A DNA stretch of 8,080 nt from Acetobacteraceae bacterium (lineage in GTDB: Bacteria > Pseudomonadota > Alphaproteobacteria > Acetobacterales > Acetobacteraceae). Shown here in pieces: positions 6,488-8,080 of this stretch. Both the position numbers and the translations under genes were made by a program. Position 1 is the stretch's first letter. Each line of letters starts with the position of its first letter. The notes under the pieces are model-generated. The model made no database searches and was not told the DNA's origin. It saw only the letters and a program-made list of their open reading frames with translations. The stretch covers positions 1-8,080 of the forward strand of contig DAHWNE010000374.1 in assembly GCA_027340195.1 (NCBI GenBank), in the 5' to 3' direction.

Positions 6488-6907
6488 ATGCGCCAAGCCG
6501 CCTTCGAGGACCTCGCCCTCGGCCAGACCGCGAGCCTCGGCAAGACCATCACCGAGGCCGACATCCTGCTGTTCGCCGCCGTCTCCACCGACACCAACCC
6601 GGTGCACATCAACGCCGAGGCGGCCAAGGCCTCGATCTTCGGCGAGCGGATCGCGCACGGGATGCTCTCGGCCGGCCTCATCAGCGCGGTGCTGGGCACG
6701 CAACTGCCCGGCGCCGGCACCATCTATCTGGGCCAGAGCCTGCGCTTCCGCGCCCCGGTGAAGCCGGGCGACACCGTCATCGCCACCGTCGAGGTCACCG
6801 CGCTGGACCCGGCCAAGAAGCGGGCCACGCTGAAGACCACCTGCACCGTCGCCGGCAAGCCGGTGATCGAGGGCGAGGCGCAGGTGCAGGTGCCGGCGCG
6901 CGGCTGA
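6488..6907 (+). CDS. MaoC/PhaJ-type (R)-specific enoyl-CoA hydratase
   Basis: 139-residue single hot-dog-fold protein, the usual size of PhaJ-like (R)-hydratases, which add water to trans-2-enoyl-CoA to give (R)-3-hydroxyacyl-CoA, for example as a supply route to polyhydroxyalkanoates. The hydratase-2 motif is complete: DTNPVHIN at 35-42 carries the catalytic Asp35 and His40, five residues apart as in PhaJ, and FGERIAHGML at 51-60 follows. LRFRAPVKPGDTV lies in the C-terminal half, as expected. It starts 51 nt after the phosphatase gene with a poor ribosome binding site, and its stop overlaps the ribF start in TGATG, so the two are probably cotranscribed. The substrate range and any PHA role are not shown by the sequence. 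Some members of this family act on other acyl-CoAs or on mesaconyl-type substrates. Confidence 0.88.
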   Translation: MRQAAFEDLALGQTASLGKTITEADILLFAAVSTDTNPVHINAEAAKASIFGERIAHGMLSAGLISAVLGTQLPGAGTIYLGQSLRFRAPVKPGDTVIATVEVTALDPAKKRATLKTTCTVAGKPVIEGEAQVQVPARG

Positions 6908-7836
6908 TGCGAATCGTCTCCGACTGGCGCGACCTGCCGCGGGAGGCACGCGGCGCCAGCGTGGCGCTGGGCAATTTCGACGGGGTGCATCGCGGCCACG
7001 CCGCCGTGATCGCCGCCGCACGCGCCGCAAGGCCCGACGCAAAGCTGGCGGTGCTGACCTTCGAGCCGCATCCGCGCGAAGTGTTCCGCCCCGACGACCC
7101 GCCGTTCCGCCTGACCCTGTCGGCCGAGCGGGCCGACGCGCTGGCCGCGCTCGGCGTGGATCTGCTCTACGAGCTGCCGTTCTCCGACGCCTTCAGCCAG
7201 ATGAGCGCGGAGGCGTTCGTCGCCGCGGTGCTGCACCAGGGCATCGGCGCCCGCCACCTGACGGCGGGGCGGGATTTCGCCTTCGGCCATCGCAAGGGCG
7301 GGGACGCGGCGTTCCTGTCCACCCAGGCCGCGGCGCTGGGCATCGGCGTCACCCTGGTGCCGCCGGTGACGGATGCCGAGGGGCCGCTGTCGTCCTCGCG
7401 CATCCGCCGGGCGCTGACCGAGGGCTACCCCGAGCGCGCGGCCGAGGAGCTGGGCCGGCCCTGGGCGATCCGCGGCGTGGTGGCGCATGGCGACGCGCGC
7501 GGGCGGACGATCGGGTTTCCGACCGCGAACATCGCGCTGGGGCGGCATCTGGAGCCGGCGCGCGGGGTGTATGCGGTGAGCGTGCGGCTGGCCGACGGGC
7601 GGGTGCGCGGGGGGGCGGCCAATATCGGCCGGCGGCCGACGGTGAATGCCGGGCCGGAAAGCCGGCTGGAGGCGCATCTGTTCGATTTCGACGGCGATCT
7701 CTACGGCCAGGAGCTGACGGTGGGGTTGATTTCCTACCTGCGCCCGGAGATCCGGTTTTCGGGGCTGGAGGCGCTGCGGGCGCAGATCGCGGCGGATGCG
7801 GCGCAGGCACGGGCGGTGCTGGAGGGGCGAGGATAA
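6907..7836 (+). CDS. ribF: RibF: bifunctional riboflavin kinase / FAD synthetase
   Basis: 309-residue cytoplasmic enzyme that converts riboflavin to FMN and FMN to FAD, the normal length for the prokaryotic bifunctional type. The N-terminal adenylyltransferase module has GNFDGVHRGH at 22-31 (the HxGH-type nucleotide site), LTFEPHPREVF at 50-60, GRDFAFGHRKGGD at 121-133 and SSSRIRRAL at 162-170. The C-terminal kinase module has GRTIGFPTANI at 199-209, GVYAVSV at 220-226, NIGRRPTV at 239-246 and LEAHLFDFDGDLYG at 254-267, with the catalytic Glu255. The frame is open upstream to 6433, but the ATG at 6907 is where family members begin and overlaps the maoC-type stop by 1 nt, implying translational coupling. 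ileS or lspA, common downstream partners in other bacteria, are absent here: a convergent gene follows after 21 bp. Confidence 0.96.
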   Translation: MRIVSDWRDLPREARGASVALGNFDGVHRGHAAVIAAARAARPDAKLAVLTFEPHPREVFRPDDPPFRLTLSAERADALAALGVDLLYELPFSDAFSQMSAEAFVAAVLHQGIGARHLTAGRDFAFGHRKGGDAAFLSTQAAALGIGVTLVPPVTDAEGPLSSSRIRRALTEGYPERAAEELGRPWAIRGVVAHGDARGRTIGFPTANIALGRHLEPARGVYAVSVRLADGRVRGGAANIGRRPTVNAGPESRLEAHLFDFDGDLYGQELTVGLISYLRPEIRFSGLEALRAQIAADAAQARAVLEGRG

Positions 7837-7857
7837 GGCGGCCCCTGGCATGTCGTT

Positions 7858-8080
7858 TTAGTCCGGGCGAAGCTGGCACGGCCCCGATTCGCCCTCCCCC
7901 GGCCGCAGCCAATCCTCGGCCAGAGCTGGCTCCGCCAGCATCAACGCGTCACCGCCGCCCGGCAATAGGGTCGGAAGCGCCCTGCCGGCCGGCAACCTGC
8001 CGATCGGGTCCAGCGGATGCACGTTACCGGCAGCGTCGATTGCGACGGCAATCGTTTGCGTGGTCGTCTCTTGTTGTCTC
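7858..8080 (-). CDS. C-terminal part of a small antitoxin-like protein (5' end unresolved at window edge)
   Basis: On the minus strand an open frame enters from the window edge and ends at TAA (7860-7858), giving 73 readable residues. From 8061 it reads TQTIAVAIDAAGNVHPLDPI, then GRLPAGRALPTLLPGGGDAL and MLAEPALAEDWLRPGEGESG, ending PCQLRPD. The layout of a short beta hairpin with D-x-x-G-x-V-H-x-L-x-P followed by a LAEPALAEDWLRPEE-like tail is, from memory, that of small proteins annotated as antitoxins or as hypothetical proteins next to MazF/PemK-type toxins. I cannot confirm this by search. Homologues of this style start MxTI at the place where this sequence has ACG (8061-8059), and an AAGAG lies about 6-8 nt before it, so the start codon is either lost, non-AUG, or further upstream outside the window. 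The region near 8000-8080 is less GC-rich than the rest. A toxin gene, if any, would lie outside. Confidence 0.55.
   Translation of the reverse strand, partial: RQQETTTQTIAVAIDAAGNVHPLDPIGRLPAGRALPTLLPGGGDALMLAEPALAEDWLRPGEGESGPCQLRPD

Noticed and set aside
5480..7042. 520-codon minus-strand open frame opposite the phosphatase and maoC-type genes
   Set aside because: It is low-complexity Gly/Arg/Ala sequence crossing three unrelated plus-strand genes with intact motifs, so it is a shadow of their codon bias.
6724..7851. 375-codon minus-strand open frame opposite ribF
   Set aside because: There is no domain signature, and the plus strand encodes a complete RibF with every family motif.
7349..7912. 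187-codon minus-strand frame spanning the ribF end and the edge region
   Set aside because: It overlaps ribF extensively and is Pro/Arg-rich. The better frame in 7858-8080 is the antitoxin-like one, which ends before ribF.
1..8080. CRISPR arrays, tRNA or rRNA genes, insertion sequences, phage genes
   Set aside because: I saw no regularly spaced repeats, tRNA-like cloverleaf arms, transposase motifs or terminal inverted repeats. Apart from the last ~200 bp the window is packed with core-type genes.

Overview
This is a high-GC window (about 70% G+C by eye, nearly all third positions G or C) holding nine protein genes, two of them cut by the window edges. The set of an ADP-heptose enzyme for LPS, an alphaproteobacterial-style GrpE and RibF, a MaoC hydratase next to ribF, and a branched-chain amino acid ABC cassette suggests a Gram-negative alphaproteobacterium, perhaps Acetobacteraceae or another Rhodospirillales member. 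The taxon is inference from gene style and composition; there is no rRNA or other marker gene here.

Layout. 2-1405 (minus): hldE, bifunctional heptose kinase/adenylyltransferase, lacking only its last residues. 1406-1529: divergent intergenic region. 1530-4815 (plus): a tight livH-livM-livG-livF operon encoding two permeases and two ATPases of a hydrophobic amino acid uptake (HAAT) ABC transporter, with 4-nt spacing or overlaps between genes and no substrate-binding protein in view. 4825-5400 (minus): grpE, convergent with livF; both stop codons lie inside one small inverted repeat. 5401-5530: divergent intergenic region with a possible heat-shock promoter for grpE. 5531-6436 (plus): a purple acid phosphatase strongly resembling animal tartrate-resistant acid phosphatase (ACP5), with a twin-arginine leader. 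6488-6907 and 6907-7836 (plus): a MaoC/PhaJ-type (R)-enoyl-CoA hydratase followed, with a 1-nt overlap, by ribF (riboflavin kinase/FAD synthetase). 7858-8080 (minus): the C-terminal part of a small protein that resembles the antitoxin-like partners of MazF/PemK toxins, in sequence less GC-rich than the rest.

How they work together: apart from the liv operon and the maoC-ribF pair, the genes are independent core-metabolism or stress units. I find no convincing new multi-gene system. The points most worth a second look are the edge antitoxin-like gene, which has ACG where a start codon is expected; the degenerate ABC signature in LivG; the ACP5-like Tat-exported phosphatase; the changed GrpE signature; and the shared stop-codon hairpin.
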